A DNA stretch of 64,000 bases from a virus. The notes beneath the pieces are model-generated. The model was not told where the DNA came from, did not search any database, and worked only from the letters and a program-made list of their open reading frames with translations. The DNA lies in the IMG/VR virus record IMGVR_UViG_3300024999_000053, positions 53,964-117,963 of that record; one strand, given 5' to 3'. Positions 31,705 to 39,753 of this stretch are shown here, piece by piece. A program made the translations under genes and the position numbers. Numbering within the stretch: position 1 is the stretch's first letter; each line of letters begins with the position of its first letter.

Positions 31705-32205
31705 TTAAAATTTAATCTTATCATATATCCCTTTAAACCTATAAATGCATTGATGTCTATGGGTACATTCTCCACAATTTCTATGATAAAAATCTAACTG
31801 CGAGTAGCATGATAAACGGTTCTTATAAGGAACATATCCATTTTCAATAACTTTTAATTCTTCATCTGACATTTCAACATTGTCTTCTGATTCATTTTCA
31901 TTTTGTGATAATTCTAATTCATATTGTTCAGGGGTTCTTAAAAAACCATAAACAACAGATTCAATTATCTTTCCATCATCAAACTTTACAATATAATAAT
32001 CTGTAGTTTTCTTTTTCATGTTTCTTTTTATAATAGTACATTCCAGACCTCTATAGTCACTAACCAATCCTAAAAATATAACTCTATCATCTATATTAAA
32101 TTCATATTCTTTTACAATAGATGATGTTTCATCATATTTATCTTGCTTTTTAGGCTTGCTTGATGTTTGACTTAATAAACTTTTACCCTTCGCTATAACT
32201 TTCAC
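31705..32205 (-). CDS. Hypothetical protein with KOW/Tudor-like domain and Cys cluster
   Basis: A protein of 163-166 residues. FNIDDRVIFLGLVSDYRGLE and IVKFDDGKIIESV suggest a small SH3/KOW-like barrel; the C-terminus has CYSQLDFYHRNCGECTHRHQC, a possible zinc or iron-sulfur site. The GTG at 32205 is only 2 nt from AAAGGA, so the ATA at 32196, 10 nt from it, may be the true start, as in several other genes here. Confidence 0.5.
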   Translation of the reverse strand: MKVIAKGKSLLSQTSSKPKKQDKYDETSSIVKEYEFNIDDRVIFLGLVSDYRGLECTIIKRNMKKKTTDYYIVKFDDGKIIESVVYGFLRTPEQYELELSQNENESEDNVEMSDEELKVIENGYVPYKNRLSCYSQLDFYHRNCGECTHRHQCIYRFKGIYDKIKF

Positions 32206-32250
32206 ATCCTTTACAATTTATTTACTTCATATGTATTCCTTCCAAAAATA

Positions 32251-32279
32251 ATTATATCTCAATTCATTCACAAAGTCAA
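32251..32279 (-). promoter_or_regulatory. Promoter of the thyX gene cluster
   Basis: Minus strand TTGACT (32279-32274), 17-nt spacer, TATAAT (32256-32251). Confidence 0.75.
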
Positions 32280-32309
32280 AATAATTATTTATGTATTTGT
32301 ACTTACAAA

Positions 32310-32624
32310 TCAATACTGAGTAAAACCAATAACCCTATCATCCACCCAATTGTCACCTTCTGGCAAATAAATATTAATCAATGCATCTTCATTGCGATGC
32401 ATACTTAAACAATTATTATCAAATGCATCAATTTCAAATTTTTCAAAATAAATTTTTATATTTTCATTAATGGTTAAAATATCAAAACAACTATTGCTTT
32501 GAATTCTAGCATCATTTATAACCAATTTAATTTTAGATAACAAATTGCCATCTGATGCTGATTCAATTGTAATGGGTTTATTTAATGTTTTTGCCATAAA
32601 AAATTCTAAATCAAAATCTTTCAT
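32310..32624 (-). CDS. Hypothetical protein
   Basis: A 104-residue protein with an SD (AGGAGG) 8 nt before ATG. Mixed alpha/beta with a DNWVDDRVIGF end. No family recognised. Confidence 0.55.
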   Translation of the reverse strand: MKDFDLEFFMAKTLNKPITIESASDGNLLSKIKLVINDARIQSNSCFDILTINENIKIYFEKFEIDAFDNNCLSMHRNEDALINIYLPEGDNWVDDRVIGFTQY

Positions 32625-32637
32625 TATGTAATTCCTC

Positions 32638-32859
32638 CTATTCTACTTCAGAAACCTTTTTCATCTCTAAGTCATTAGGGATAAACACAATTTTACCAGT
32701 AATATCATTTCTAATCATTTCTGCTAATTCTGCAATGTATTGAGGACGATATTTAATTTGATCATATCTGAATAATAAAAACTCATTTTCTTTTAGATTT
32801 ACAGTTTGAATATTGTCAATAATATATTTAATTTTCTTTTTATTTTGTCTTTTATTCAT
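32638..32859 (-). CDS. Hypothetical protein
   Basis: A 73-residue basic protein with SD GAGGAGG. NKRQNKKKIKYIIDNI is followed by a beta strand and an amphipathic helix. A promoter lies at 32885-32913. No family recognised. Confidence 0.55.
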   Translation of the reverse strand: MNKRQNKKKIKYIIDNIQTVNLKENEFLLFRYDQIKYRPQYIAELAEMIRNDITGKIVFIPNDLEMKKVSEVE

Positions 32860-32884
32860 ATTTCATTCCTCCTCAAATTTGCCA

Positions 32885-32913
32885 TATATAAGCCTTCGTA
32901 AATCAATCCTCAA
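32885..32913 (-). promoter_or_regulatory. Putative promoter
   Basis: Minus strand TTGAGG (32913-32908), 17-nt spacer, TATATA (32890-32885), directly upstream of the 73-residue gene. Confidence 0.5.
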
Positions 32914-32981
32914 CACAATCTTCTCACCCTAACAAAATTAAAACTCATTCTACACACCATTCTGTCGCTCACAAAGCATTT

Positions 32982-33176
32982 CTACTTCAATAAGTCAGGT
33001 TCATTTAATAAATCATGAGCGACCTTAATGATTTGTCTCAAAATAATATCACACTCGTTAAAATCTTTACCTTTAAAATCTGTAATTAAAAATTCCATCA
33101 TTCTGTCATAATGTTTTGCCTCAAGTTCTTTATTTGTTAAAATTTCTTTGTTTAATATATTTACATTATTTCTCAT
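32982..33176 (-). CDS. Hypothetical protein
   Basis: 64 residues from the ATG 11 nt after AAAGGAG; an earlier in-frame TTG is inside the SD region. All helical. No family recognised. Confidence 0.5.
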   Translation of the reverse strand: MRNNVNILNKEILTNKELEAKHYDRMMEFLITDFKGKDFNECDIILRQIIKVAHDLLNEPDLLK

Positions 33177-33223
33177 ATTAATCAATCTCCTTTAAGTTTA
33201 TTTATTTATTTCATAAAATGTTG

Positions 33224-33270
33224 GCAAAGTGAAATAAGAATTATATTTTCTATTGCTTATTTCACTTTGC
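33224..33270. terminator. 15-bp inverted repeat, probable terminator
   Basis: GCAAAGTGAAATAAG (33224-33238) pairs with 33256-33270 across a 17-nt loop, between two - strand genes. The U-tract is weak. Confidence 0.6.
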
Positions 33271-33284
33271 ATTTTAATTCATGT

Positions 33285-33476
33285 TTATGTAACGACAATC
33301 TTTCTTATAAATAATGGTCGAGTTTCAAATCTTCTGGTGCTAGTAGGGTCGTAACAACTGCATTTATTACATGGACAATTTATACAGTCAGTAATAGAAC
33401 CAAAATATTCTAAACTCATTTTTGAAAATTTCCAATTTACACAATCTGTACAGGTAATACGTTCATCTTTATCCAT
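33285..33476 (-). CDS. Cys-rich small protein
   Basis: 63 residues from ATG 10 nt after AAAGGA. Seven Cys (CTDC, CINCPCNKCSCYDP) suggest a structural metal site. No family recognised. Confidence 0.55.
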   Translation of the reverse strand: MDKDERITCTDCVNWKFSKMSLEYFGSITDCINCPCNKCSCYDPTSTRRFETRPLFIRKIVVT

Positions 33477-33522
33477 GATAATCACATCCTTTCTTTAATA
33501 TTATTTAGATTTTTTTACAACA

Positions 33523-33744
33523 TTATCTTAAACCTAATTCTCTTTGCAACATACTAACTTCACCTTCTAATTCAAAGATTTGCTTTTGCAATTCTTCTCT
33601 TGTATCACCATAGTTTAACTCATTATCTAATTCCTCAAATAAATTATCTAATTCTTCACCTTTAAGATAAATTGAAGAAAACCCATCAAATTCTACAATC
33701 CTATCTCTATTGTTTTGATATGGATTAATAATTTTTATATCCAT
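33523..33744 (-). CDS. Small coiled-coil protein
   Basis: 73 residues from ATG with AAAGGAAG 7-9 nt upstream. The C-terminal 35 residues form a heptad coiled coil (REELQKQIFELEGEVSMLQR). No family recognised. Confidence 0.5.
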   Translation of the reverse strand: MDIKIINPYQNNRDRIVEFDGFSSIYLKGEELDNLFEELDNELNYGDTREELQKQIFELEGEVSMLQRELGLR

Positions 33745-33781
33745 TTTATTTCTTCCTTTCATATCCGATAAATTTTATCTT

Positions 33782-33927
33782 CTATTTGCCGAACTCCTCA
33801 TATGTTTCCCAAATCATGTCTATTACATCTCTCCGTATTTCTTCTTCGCTATAACCAGAACTGAGTACACCTTTTCATTTATTTTTGTAATTAAAAACTC
33901 AATAAAACCTCTTATTCCTATAGACAT
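33782..33927 (-). pseudogene. Small gene broken by a one-base frameshift
   Basis: The ATG at 33927 with SD AAAAGGGGG opens a frame for SIGIRGFIEFLITKINEK that is lost near 33870. The -1 frame continues GVLSSGYSEEEIRRDVIDM... to a TAG at 33782 just before the next SD. The combined product would be about 48 residues. The GAA-AAG site is not a canonical slippery heptamer, so mutation or sequencing error is more likely than programmed shifting. Confidence 0.5.
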
Positions 33928-33972
33928 TTTATATCCCCCTTTTCTAATTATCCTTAAAACATTTCTTTAAAG

Positions 33973-34215
33973 CTAATAATTTTTATGCTGTATGTCTTCA
34001 TCTTTTATATTAAATCTGTTTTTAATTACATCTAACATTAGAAAAGAATGTGCAAGTTCTTCAGTTAAATCGTCTATTGAGAATTTTTTACTACATCTTA
34101 GAAATCTTGTTAATACTTTTGTAACTTCACTCATTTCCTCAATTGTACAATAAATAGCATCATTTATGTCTTTTTCGGTTTCCAATCTTTTTTGAAGTGT
34201 TTTTAATTCTTTCAT
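33973..34215 (-). CDS. MazG-like NTP pyrophosphohydrolase-type protein
   Basis: An 80-residue helical protein. TIEEMSEVTKVLTRFLR and DLTEELAHSFLMLDVI match the two EExxE / ExxD helices of the all-alpha MazG-like fold, except that the expected Asp is His in EELAH. It may be a reduced or inactive family member. Fits the nucleotide-metabolism context. Confidence 0.55.
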   Translation of the reverse strand: MKELKTLQKRLETEKDINDAIYCTIEEMSEVTKVLTRFLRCSKKFSIDDLTEELAHSFLMLDVIKNRFNIKDEDIQHKNY

Positions 34216-34267
34216 TGATTTTATTCCTTTCTTTTTTAATACAACGAAATAGGTTTTTCGAGGGATA

Positions 34268-34546
34268 TTATTTTTCTGCTTTATACATATCTACTAATTC
34301 TGATCTAAATAAGTCTAATTTTTTTAAAGCATATTCTAATAATTCCCCATCTTCAAAATCTTCTTCTCTACAATATTTACAACTCCTATAAACATCGCTG
34401 TCTTTATTCTCTTCTTCGTTTCTCCATCCATCTTCTTCAGCACATTCATCTGAACACCATTTTCTACCGCAATCACAACTTACATAATAACCACATTCAC
34501 AAGTTGACTCACCACATACATCGCAATCAAAGAAATCTACACTCAT
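34268..34546 (-). CDS. Zinc-finger protein
   Basis: 92 residues from ATG after AAGGAAATT; an upstream in-frame start would overlap the next gene. A dense Cys cluster (CDVCGESTCECG, CDCGRKWC, CKYC) suggests two or three zinc sites, followed by an acidic helix. Function unknown. Confidence 0.6.
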   Translation of the reverse strand: MSVDFFDCDVCGESTCECGYYVSCDCGRKWCSDECAEEDGWRNEEENKDSDVYRSCKYCREEDFEDGELLEYALKKLDLFRSELVDMYKAEK

Positions 34547-34571
34547 TTTAATTTCCTTCTTTCTTTTATTT

Positions 34572-35069
34572 CTAAAACAACTTTTTAGCATCTTCAACGA
34601 CTAATTTATTTTGATAAATTTTCTCAAAACCATTCTTTAATTCTGGAAGAAAATAGTGTGTTTGTGGATAAGTTGTTTTCAATTCAAAATTACCTTCTGC
34701 ATAATCAATAAAGTCCAAATATTTTTTAATAAAATTAGAATCACAATTATCAAAACATGTATTTATAAAAAATTTTGTATTTACAATTTCTGCTATTGAT
34801 TTTAAGAATAACATTATTGAATCAGTAAGTTCCTCATTTGTTTCTATTCTATCTGGATTTTCTTGTTTAGTTTTATTTACGTATTCGGTTATTTCACCAT
34901 ATGCTTTCTGATAACCATTAATTTCTCCTTTCTCAAAACCAATATTATATCCTTCGGTTTGACCATTTTTAAATCCTAGTTTTTGTCCAGTCTCTGCTCC
35001 TTTAGCGTACCCTTGGTCATATCCTAATTGTAATATTTTGTTGTAAAATTTAGAGATAGGATTGAATAT
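34572..35069 (-). CDS. Protein with Gly-rich helical repeats, ATA start
   Basis: About 165 residues. Residues 15-60 are repeats of the type GYDQGYAKGAETG and GYNIGFEKGEINGY, as in FliH-like amphipathic GxxxG helices; the rest is helical. The only TTG abuts AAGGAG (no spacing). The ATA at 35069 lies exactly 9 nt after AAGGAG and is taken as the start. Confidence 0.5.
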   Translation of the reverse strand: MFNPISKFYNKILQLGYDQGYAKGAETGQKLGFKNGQTEGYNIGFEKGEINGYQKAYGEITEYVNKTKQENPDRIETNEELTDSIMLFLKSIAEIVNTKFFINTCFDNCDSNFIKKYLDFIDYAEGNFELKTTYPQTHYFLPELKNGFEKIYQNKLVVEDAKKLF

Positions 35070-35082
35070 TGTAATCAACTCC

Positions 35083-35514
35083 TTAATTTAATCTCATTCC
35101 CCAACACTTATATTCTTTTTTATTCATCTCGTTTCCATTTAATAATACATTTATGTAATTATCATCTAGAATTTCTGTGACAATTCCCATTTTATGATTG
35201 TAATAAACCTCATCATCAATTTTAAAATCAAAATCAGTTAAATAGTAATTTAGATAATTATATCTCTCACAAAATTTATTTAATTCATCATATGTAATAA
35301 TTTCACACTTTTTATTATATTGGTTAAAAGAAAAAGTAATTGTTGTTTGTGATAATTCGAATATATACTTTTCTAGTTTACTGTCAGTTTCTCTTTTAAT
35401 ATCTAAAATTTCTAAATCAAATTTCTTTCTGAAGTTTTCTATAACCGTGAAAATAGAATCAATTGATCTCATAGCATGATAATCATTATTCATTTCAATG
35501 GTTTCGTTAAACAT
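35083..35514 (-). CDS. Hypothetical protein
   Basis: 143 residues from ATG 9 nt after AAAGGA. The C-terminal part (FKIDDEVYYNHKMGIVTEIL) looks like a small SH3-type barrel similar to that at 31705-32205. No family recognised. Confidence 0.5.
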   Translation of the reverse strand: MFNETIEMNNDYHAMRSIDSIFTVIENFRKKFDLEILDIKRETDSKLEKYIFELSQTTITFSFNQYNKKCEIITYDELNKFCERYNYLNYYLTDFDFKIDDEVYYNHKMGIVTEILDDNYINVLLNGNEMNKKEYKCWGMRLN

Positions 35515-35558
35515 TTCCCATCTTCCTTTCTTAGTTTGGATAATCATTATTTCTTGGA

Positions 35559-35855
35559 TTATATCACATCTTTTCTTATATATTCATTAATAATACTCTT
35601 TAAATCACTCTCAATTTCATTATTCCAAAACCAAATAGGAGTATTAAATTTAACTTCACAATAATCATATCTTTCACACCACTCACAATCATGCATAGAC
35701 TGAGCAGTACCTAGTGGTTCATGTTCTATATTACCTTGATTGATGTAATAATTACATCCAGACCATTTATAGTTCTTTTCTTGTGGGTGATGATTAAAAT
35801 AATCGGCATTAATGGCATCTAACTCTTCTTGTGTGGTAATTTTATATAATTTCAA
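35559..35855 (-). CDS. Hypothetical protein with Cys motif
   Basis: A 98-residue protein; CEWCERYDYC in the centre suggests a metal site. SD AAGGAGA. No family recognised. Confidence 0.5.
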   Translation of the reverse strand: MKLYKITTQEELDAINADYFNHHPQEKNYKWSGCNYYINQGNIEHEPLGTAQSMHDCEWCERYDYCEVKFNTPIWFWNNEIESDLKSIINEYIRKDVI

Positions 35856-35882
35856 TATTAATTTTCTCCTTTTTTGATTTAT

Positions 35883-36260
35883 TTAATTTTCAAATTTTTC
35901 TTTAAGTTTTAAATATATCTCATATTCTTTATCAACTTCACTCTTTATCTCCCTATTCCAACATTCGCTACAGATTCTATATTCTTTAAGAAATTCTTTT
36001 TCAAATTGTTCTTTGCTATCATAATCTTCTAATTTAATAGTTTCATGATTTGCTTCTTGATATTTACATTCACCTTTTTTATTCTTTGATTTGAAGGCTA
36101 TTTCAAATCCTGTGCCAATTAAACAGTCAAAATACATAGGACAATAATCATAAATTAATAATTTGTCTCCTAAATCATTTTCTCCACTTCTCCATTTTAG
36201 AAAGTCTGATTCTTTATCATTCGCAAGGACATATTCCCATAGTTTTATTTCAATCACCAT
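35883..36260 (-). CDS. Hypothetical protein
   Basis: A 125-residue protein with scattered Cys (YDYCPMYFDC, CSEC). The ATG is 4 nt after AGGAA; the adjacent GTG (36257) is also possible. No family recognised. Confidence 0.5.
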   Translation of the reverse strand: MVIEIKLWEYVLANDKESDFLKWRSGENDLGDKLLIYDYCPMYFDCLIGTGFEIAFKSKNKKGECKYQEANHETIKLEDYDSKEQFEKEFLKEYRICSECWNREIKSEVDKEYEIYLKLKEKFEN

Positions 36261-36266
36261 TCTTTC

Positions 36267-36944
36267 CTACAATAAAATTCCAACACTAAAATCAGCATAA
36301 TATGTTATTGTTCCTTGTTTATTATCTTCACACCATTTGTCTAATAATGATTGAAGTTCTTTTTGGTCTTCATCTGAGATATTGTCCATAGCATCTTCAT
36401 GTAAATCACTACAAGCATCTTCAATAATATCAGAGGCATCAATAGATAATTCCATTATATATGTGCCATAAATCCACAAATCACATTTAGATATATAATC
36501 ATGCTCTTCTAAATATTCTTCTATTTCTTCAGGAGATAAATATTTATCATAATTATCAATATAGACCATTTCATAATCTTTGCATGCTTGTTCATATGAT
36601 ATTTTCGTTGCTTTATTCCATACTTCTAAATCTTTTTGCCATAATTCCTCTTCTCTTTTCCATCTTGCTTCATCGCAATTACATTGTGATGTACCTCTAT
36701 CAAGAATTTCTCCACAATGTAAGCATTTACTTTGCACTCCATTATAACAATGATTACAACCTACAATAGTTTGTTGTTTATATGGAAAATGAATTTTACT
36801 ATTTTCTTCTTTAAGGCCAAAAGGACTATCATCTACTTGAAGCCCTGTGCCTCCACAGTGAGAGCAGATAACTTCATGTTCTTGTAAGTCTTTTTGGAGT
36901 TTTAGGTTGAATGATACATCAATTTGTTCAGTTCTTATTGTCAT
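36267..36944 (-). CDS. DnaJ-type zinc-ribbon protein
   Basis: A 225-residue protein. CSHCGGTGLQ and CNHCYNGVQ resemble the CxxCxG repeats of DnaJ, followed by CLHCG and CNC; these form about two zinc modules in residues 23-90. The rest is acidic and helical (LSPEEIEEYLEEHDY). There is no J domain, so it is not a chaperone of the DnaJ type. Function unknown. Confidence 0.55.
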   Translation of the reverse strand: MTIRTEQIDVSFNLKLQKDLQEHEVICSHCGGTGLQVDDSPFGLKEENSKIHFPYKQQTIVGCNHCYNGVQSKCLHCGEILDRGTSQCNCDEARWKREEELWQKDLEVWNKATKISYEQACKDYEMVYIDNYDKYLSPEEIEEYLEEHDYISKCDLWIYGTYIMELSIDASDIIEDACSDLHEDAMDNISDEDQKELQSLLDKWCEDNKQGTITYYADFSVGILL

Positions 36945-36964
36945 TTATTTATTTTACTCCTTTA

Positions 36965-37690
36965 TTATTTAATTTGAATCAATTTATTCCATGTTGTAAT
37001 AAACATCCTAGGCAATATAGTATAATCAGCAAACCCATATAATCCACAAGAGAAAAAATCGTGGCATTCAATAATAAAAGTCCCATTTTCATTATTAATA
37101 CCGACATCTAAGGTATATGCAGAATTTTCATCATAATTCCAATGATTATTTGCAATTATCATTTCTTCCATGAGTTTAATGTCAGGAAATAATGTGAAAT
37201 CCCCAGCATAATTTTGTAATCCTACTAATTTATCATTATATATAAATGCTCTCCATTCAGATTGAATATTAATTAATTCGGACAGCATAAAATTACCTGC
37301 AGGTAGAATACTCCCATGATTTAAAATATCTGTAAAACCTTTAATTTTATCATCTGATTTAACAAACCATTTCTTTTTAAGTGGTTCTTTGTGGTTGTTT
37401 ACAGTAATAATTTCACGTTTTGTAAAATGTTTATTCCTTAAATTAATAGGTATATTTAATGGTTTAACATTTTTAATACCATGAAAATCAGATAAAAATT
37501 CTTGAACAAATTCCACAGAACCTATAGGAATATAATTTAAGGCATTGAATCCTATCATTTCGTTAACTAAATCATAATCATATATTCTTTCATTCTGAAA
37601 CCAATTATTATATTTAATAGCTTCAATTAAGTGAAATGAAAAATCATGAGTAATTTCTTTATTAATTGTTTGTATTAAAAATCTTTTCAT
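36965..37690 (-). CDS. ATP-grasp protein (R2K-like clade)
   Basis: A 241-residue protein. KKKWFVKSDDKIKGF, MLSELINIQSEWRAFI and YTLDVGINNENGTFIIECHD match the lysine, glutamate and metal-binding segments of single-domain phage ATP-grasp proteins (R2K clade). These are predicted to ligate an amino acid or similar to an unknown substrate. Good SD. It stands among small Cys-rich genes, with no obvious peptide substrate beside it. Confidence 0.6.
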   Translation of the reverse strand: MKRFLIQTINKEITHDFSFHLIEAIKYNNWFQNERIYDYDLVNEMIGFNALNYIPIGSVEFVQEFLSDFHGIKNVKPLNIPINLRNKHFTKREIITVNNHKEPLKKKWFVKSDDKIKGFTDILNHGSILPAGNFMLSELINIQSEWRAFIYNDKLVGLQNYAGDFTLFPDIKLMEEMIIANNHWNYDENSAYTLDVGINNENGTFIIECHDFFSCGLYGFADYTILPRMFITTWNKLIQIK

Positions 37691-37735
37691 TTAATTTTTC
37701 CTTTCCTTTCTTTTAGTTATTATAACATAAATTTA

Positions 37736-37933
37736 TCAATTAGAAGTATATAATTCTATTTTTTTTTGATAGTTTTTAATTTCTCTTTGCCATTTACATA
37801 ATTCATTTGGTTTTGAGCAAACAACTTTACCAAGTTTAAATAAGTAATTGAAACTAGTATGATAACACCAAGCCGAACAACAAAATGGCCTACAAGTGCA
37901 TTGATATAATTGATTACTAATACTTAGATTCAT
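37736..37933 (-). CDS. Cys-rich small protein
   Basis: A 65-residue protein with CTCRPFCCSAWC near the N-terminus. SD GAGGAAAA. No family recognised. Confidence 0.5.
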   Translation of the reverse strand: MNLSISNQLYQCTCRPFCCSAWCYHTSFNYLFKLGKVVCSKPNELCKWQREIKNYQKKIELYTSN

Positions 37934-38089
37934 TTAATTTTCCTCATTCTCGATTTTCTTCTTAATAATATCTAAAATTTCCAAGCAAGCTTTCTTGTAC
38001 CCTTTTGACCACGCATAGGTACTTTCATTATGATAATCTATATTGATAGAATTTATCTCATTAATTAACCATTCTTTCAACTCTTTCAT
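37934..38089 (-). CDS. Small helical protein
   Basis: A 51-residue product (KELKEWLINEINSINIDYH ... KKACLEILDIIKKK) with GGAG 11 nt before ATG; its stop is followed directly by the next gene's ATG region. No family recognised. Confidence 0.55.
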   Translation of the reverse strand: MKELKEWLINEINSINIDYHNESTYAWSKGYKKACLEILDIIKKKIENEEN

Positions 38090-38168
38090 TGCGAACCATT
38101 CTCCTTTCTTTTTGTGTCACCTCCCTTCTGTCATTTTATTTTATGTTTATTTAAGAAAATTGTGAGTA

Positions 38169-38330
38169 TTATATTTCGTCTCTGATAAATTTAATATAAT
38201 CATTTATCTGACAAAGATGGCAAACGTATTGTTTATCTAAAAGATATCCATCCCAATCTTCAATTCCGATTTTATTTAAACAATACAATTTACAGAATTG
38301 TTCTTTTAATTCTAATAATTTATCTTCCAT
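38169..38330 (-). CDS. Small protein
   Basis: A 53-residue product with GAGGAA as SD; its ATG overlaps the stop of the preceding gene (TAATG). CKLYC and CHLC may bind metal. No family recognised. Confidence 0.55.
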   Translation of the reverse strand: MEDKLLELKEQFCKLYCLNKIGIEDWDGYLLDKQYVCHLCQINDYIKFIRDEI

Positions 38331-38641
38331 TAAAATTCCTCATCCAGTGCTAATTTCCAACATTCAGAACAAAATATGTTGCTTCCTAAAATACATTTGT
38401 TGTGCTGATTCTCATTTAAATTTACATGACTTGGACATACGCCAATTAATTTATACAATTGAGAATTTGGTTCTAATTGAAGATATTCTATTAATTTATC
38501 TTTTCCTGTCATTAAAGTATTTGGGATATAATTAGGATGAGGACATGAATCTTTATGGTTTAATAAGCATCCTTCTCCAAAAGGTTCTTCCCAATCAGGT
38601 GAATAGCAAACTCCACTGTCGAAATGTATGCATTGTTTCAT
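38330..38641 (-). CDS. Cys-rich hypothetical protein
   Basis: A 103-residue protein with 10 Cys spread through it (CIHFDSGVC, GCLLNHKDSC, CSECW). Coupled to the next small gene. No family recognised. Confidence 0.55.
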   Translation of the reverse strand: MKQCIHFDSGVCYSPDWEEPFGEGCLLNHKDSCPHPNYIPNTLMTGKDKLIEYLQLEPNSQLYKLIGVCPSHVNLNENQHNKCILGSNIFCSECWKLALDEEF

Positions 38642-38659
38642 TTTTTAACAACAACTCCT

Positions 38660-38824
38660 TTATTCATCAGTTTCTTCCTTATCTTTTTTACCACTATTAG
38701 ACTTCATACTGATCATTCCTGGAATCAACATTGCCCAAAGACAATTTGCATCTTTAGTATAATAAATTCCAATTGATGTTGCGAGGGCTGTTGCTATCCA
38801 TGCCATCCCATATGCAATCCGCAT
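38660..38824 (-). CDS. Small membrane protein
   Basis: 54 residues from ATG 10 nt after AAAGGAG; an in-frame ATG 24 nt upstream lacks an SD. One or two hydrophobic segments (AYGMAWIATALATSIGIYY, LWAMLIPGMI) and a charged tail. No family recognised. Confidence 0.55.
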   Translation of the reverse strand: MRIAYGMAWIATALATSIGIYYTKDANCLWAMLIPGMISMKSNSGKKDKEETDE

Positions 38825-38869
38825 ATTATAAATACTCCTTTCTCTCACATAAATTATTATTTTACTTGG

Positions 38870-39253
38870 TTAATTATTTGCTTTCTTAACATCGGCAAAA
38901 CCAACAAAACAAGTACAATCATTGAACTCAGGATTATCATCTAATCTTATTGCTAATGGTCTTTTTGAATCACAAATATCAACGTCAAATATTTTACCAA
39001 AATATCCTTTAAAGATTCCATTAATTACTTCTACAAAATCGCCTACTGATGGCATGTTTTCATAATATACAATTATTTCATTTAGTGAATCTCTAATAAA
39101 TTTTGCTTGTTGTAAATCAAAACTAAGACAATTAGTACCATCTACTTCATTTAGCATAATAAAATCATTATCTTTAGGAGCATTGTGAGTCCATTTATCA
39201 GTATAGTTTGGTTCAATAAAAATATTATCTAGAGAATATTTATTTTTTAACAT
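38870..39253 (-). CDS. Hypothetical protein with KOW-like segment
   Basis: A 127-residue protein. GDFVEVINGIFKGYFGKIFD looks like a KOW/SH3 motif, preceded by a helical region. Good SD. No specific family recognised. Confidence 0.5.
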   Translation of the reverse strand: MLKNKYSLDNIFIEPNYTDKWTHNAPKDNDFIMLNEVDGTNCLSFDLQQAKFIRDSLNEIIVYYENMPSVGDFVEVINGIFKGYFGKIFDVDICDSKRPLAIRLDDNPEFNDCTCFVGFADVKKANN

Positions 39254-39277
39254 TAGTTATATTCCTTCTTTCTTATT

Positions 39278-39478
39278 TTAATATAATTTTTCGCTCAATT
39301 CTTCTATAAGTTTATATATTGTTTTAATCTCTGTAAGATTACTATATTCTTCAAGCATATCTTTGATTGTATTTACTTCATTTTCTACAATTTCAATAAT
39401 ATTTAAAGCATCTTCTAAATTAACTTTTCCATCTTCATTTGAATCATATTCTAATTGTTTTCTATATTCTCCTCTCAT
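39278..39478 (-). CDS. Small protein with EF-hand/dockerin-like loop
   Basis: A 66-residue protein. DSNEDGKVNLED (12 residues from about residue 12) fits a calcium-binding EF loop with acidic residues at positions 1, 3, 5 and 12, followed by an ALNIIEIV helix. The rest is coiled coil. It overlaps the preceding small gene by 17 nt. Calcium binding is inferred only from the loop. Confidence 0.5.
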   Translation of the reverse strand: MRGEYRKQLEYDSNEDGKVNLEDALNIIEIVENEVNTIKDMLEEYSNLTEIKTIYKLIEELSEKLY

Positions 39479-39632
39479 TTAATAAATCCTCCTCTTCGTC
39501 ATTAGTATCATTTATAACATTAATGCTATTGGTAATACCATTATTACCTAATATTTCATGAATATCATGTGCAATATCTTCAGCATCTTTTTCAGAATCT
39601 ACTTCTATGTATACTTGTAATATGAAGTACAT
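39462..39632 (-). CDS. Small acidic protein
   Basis: A 56-residue product, ATG 7 nt after AAAGGAG. MYFILQVYIEVDSEKDAEDI suggests a small ferredoxin-like strand-helix unit and an acidic tail. It ends 17 nt inside the next gene, whose SD (GAGGAGG) it contains. Confidence 0.55.
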   Translation of the reverse strand: MYFILQVYIEVDSEKDAEDIAHDIHEILGNNGITNSINVINDTNDEEEDLLNERRI

Positions 39633-39688
39633 ATTTTTGCTCCTTTCTAAGCAAATGAAACATATTTTTTATTGGGTGCTATCATATT

Positions 39689-39741
39689 AGGTAGTAAATG
39701 GAAGTATTAATGAGTAAATGGAAGCATGAAAGAGGTAAAAT
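39689..39741. repeat. Dispersed 53-bp repeat, copy 2
   Basis: Gap-free match to 7387-7439 (44/53 identical). Here GTAAATGGAAG occurs twice 20 bp apart. It lies between the dCMP deaminase stop and the 56-residue gene, so it sits in that gene's upstream region. Confidence 0.65.
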
Positions 39742-39753
39742 ATGATATTTTGA

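Noticed and set aside
33782-33927. Programmed -1 frameshift in the small broken gene
   Set aside because: GAA-AAG is not an X XXY YYZ heptamer and only four A residues are present; a simple deletion is more likely.
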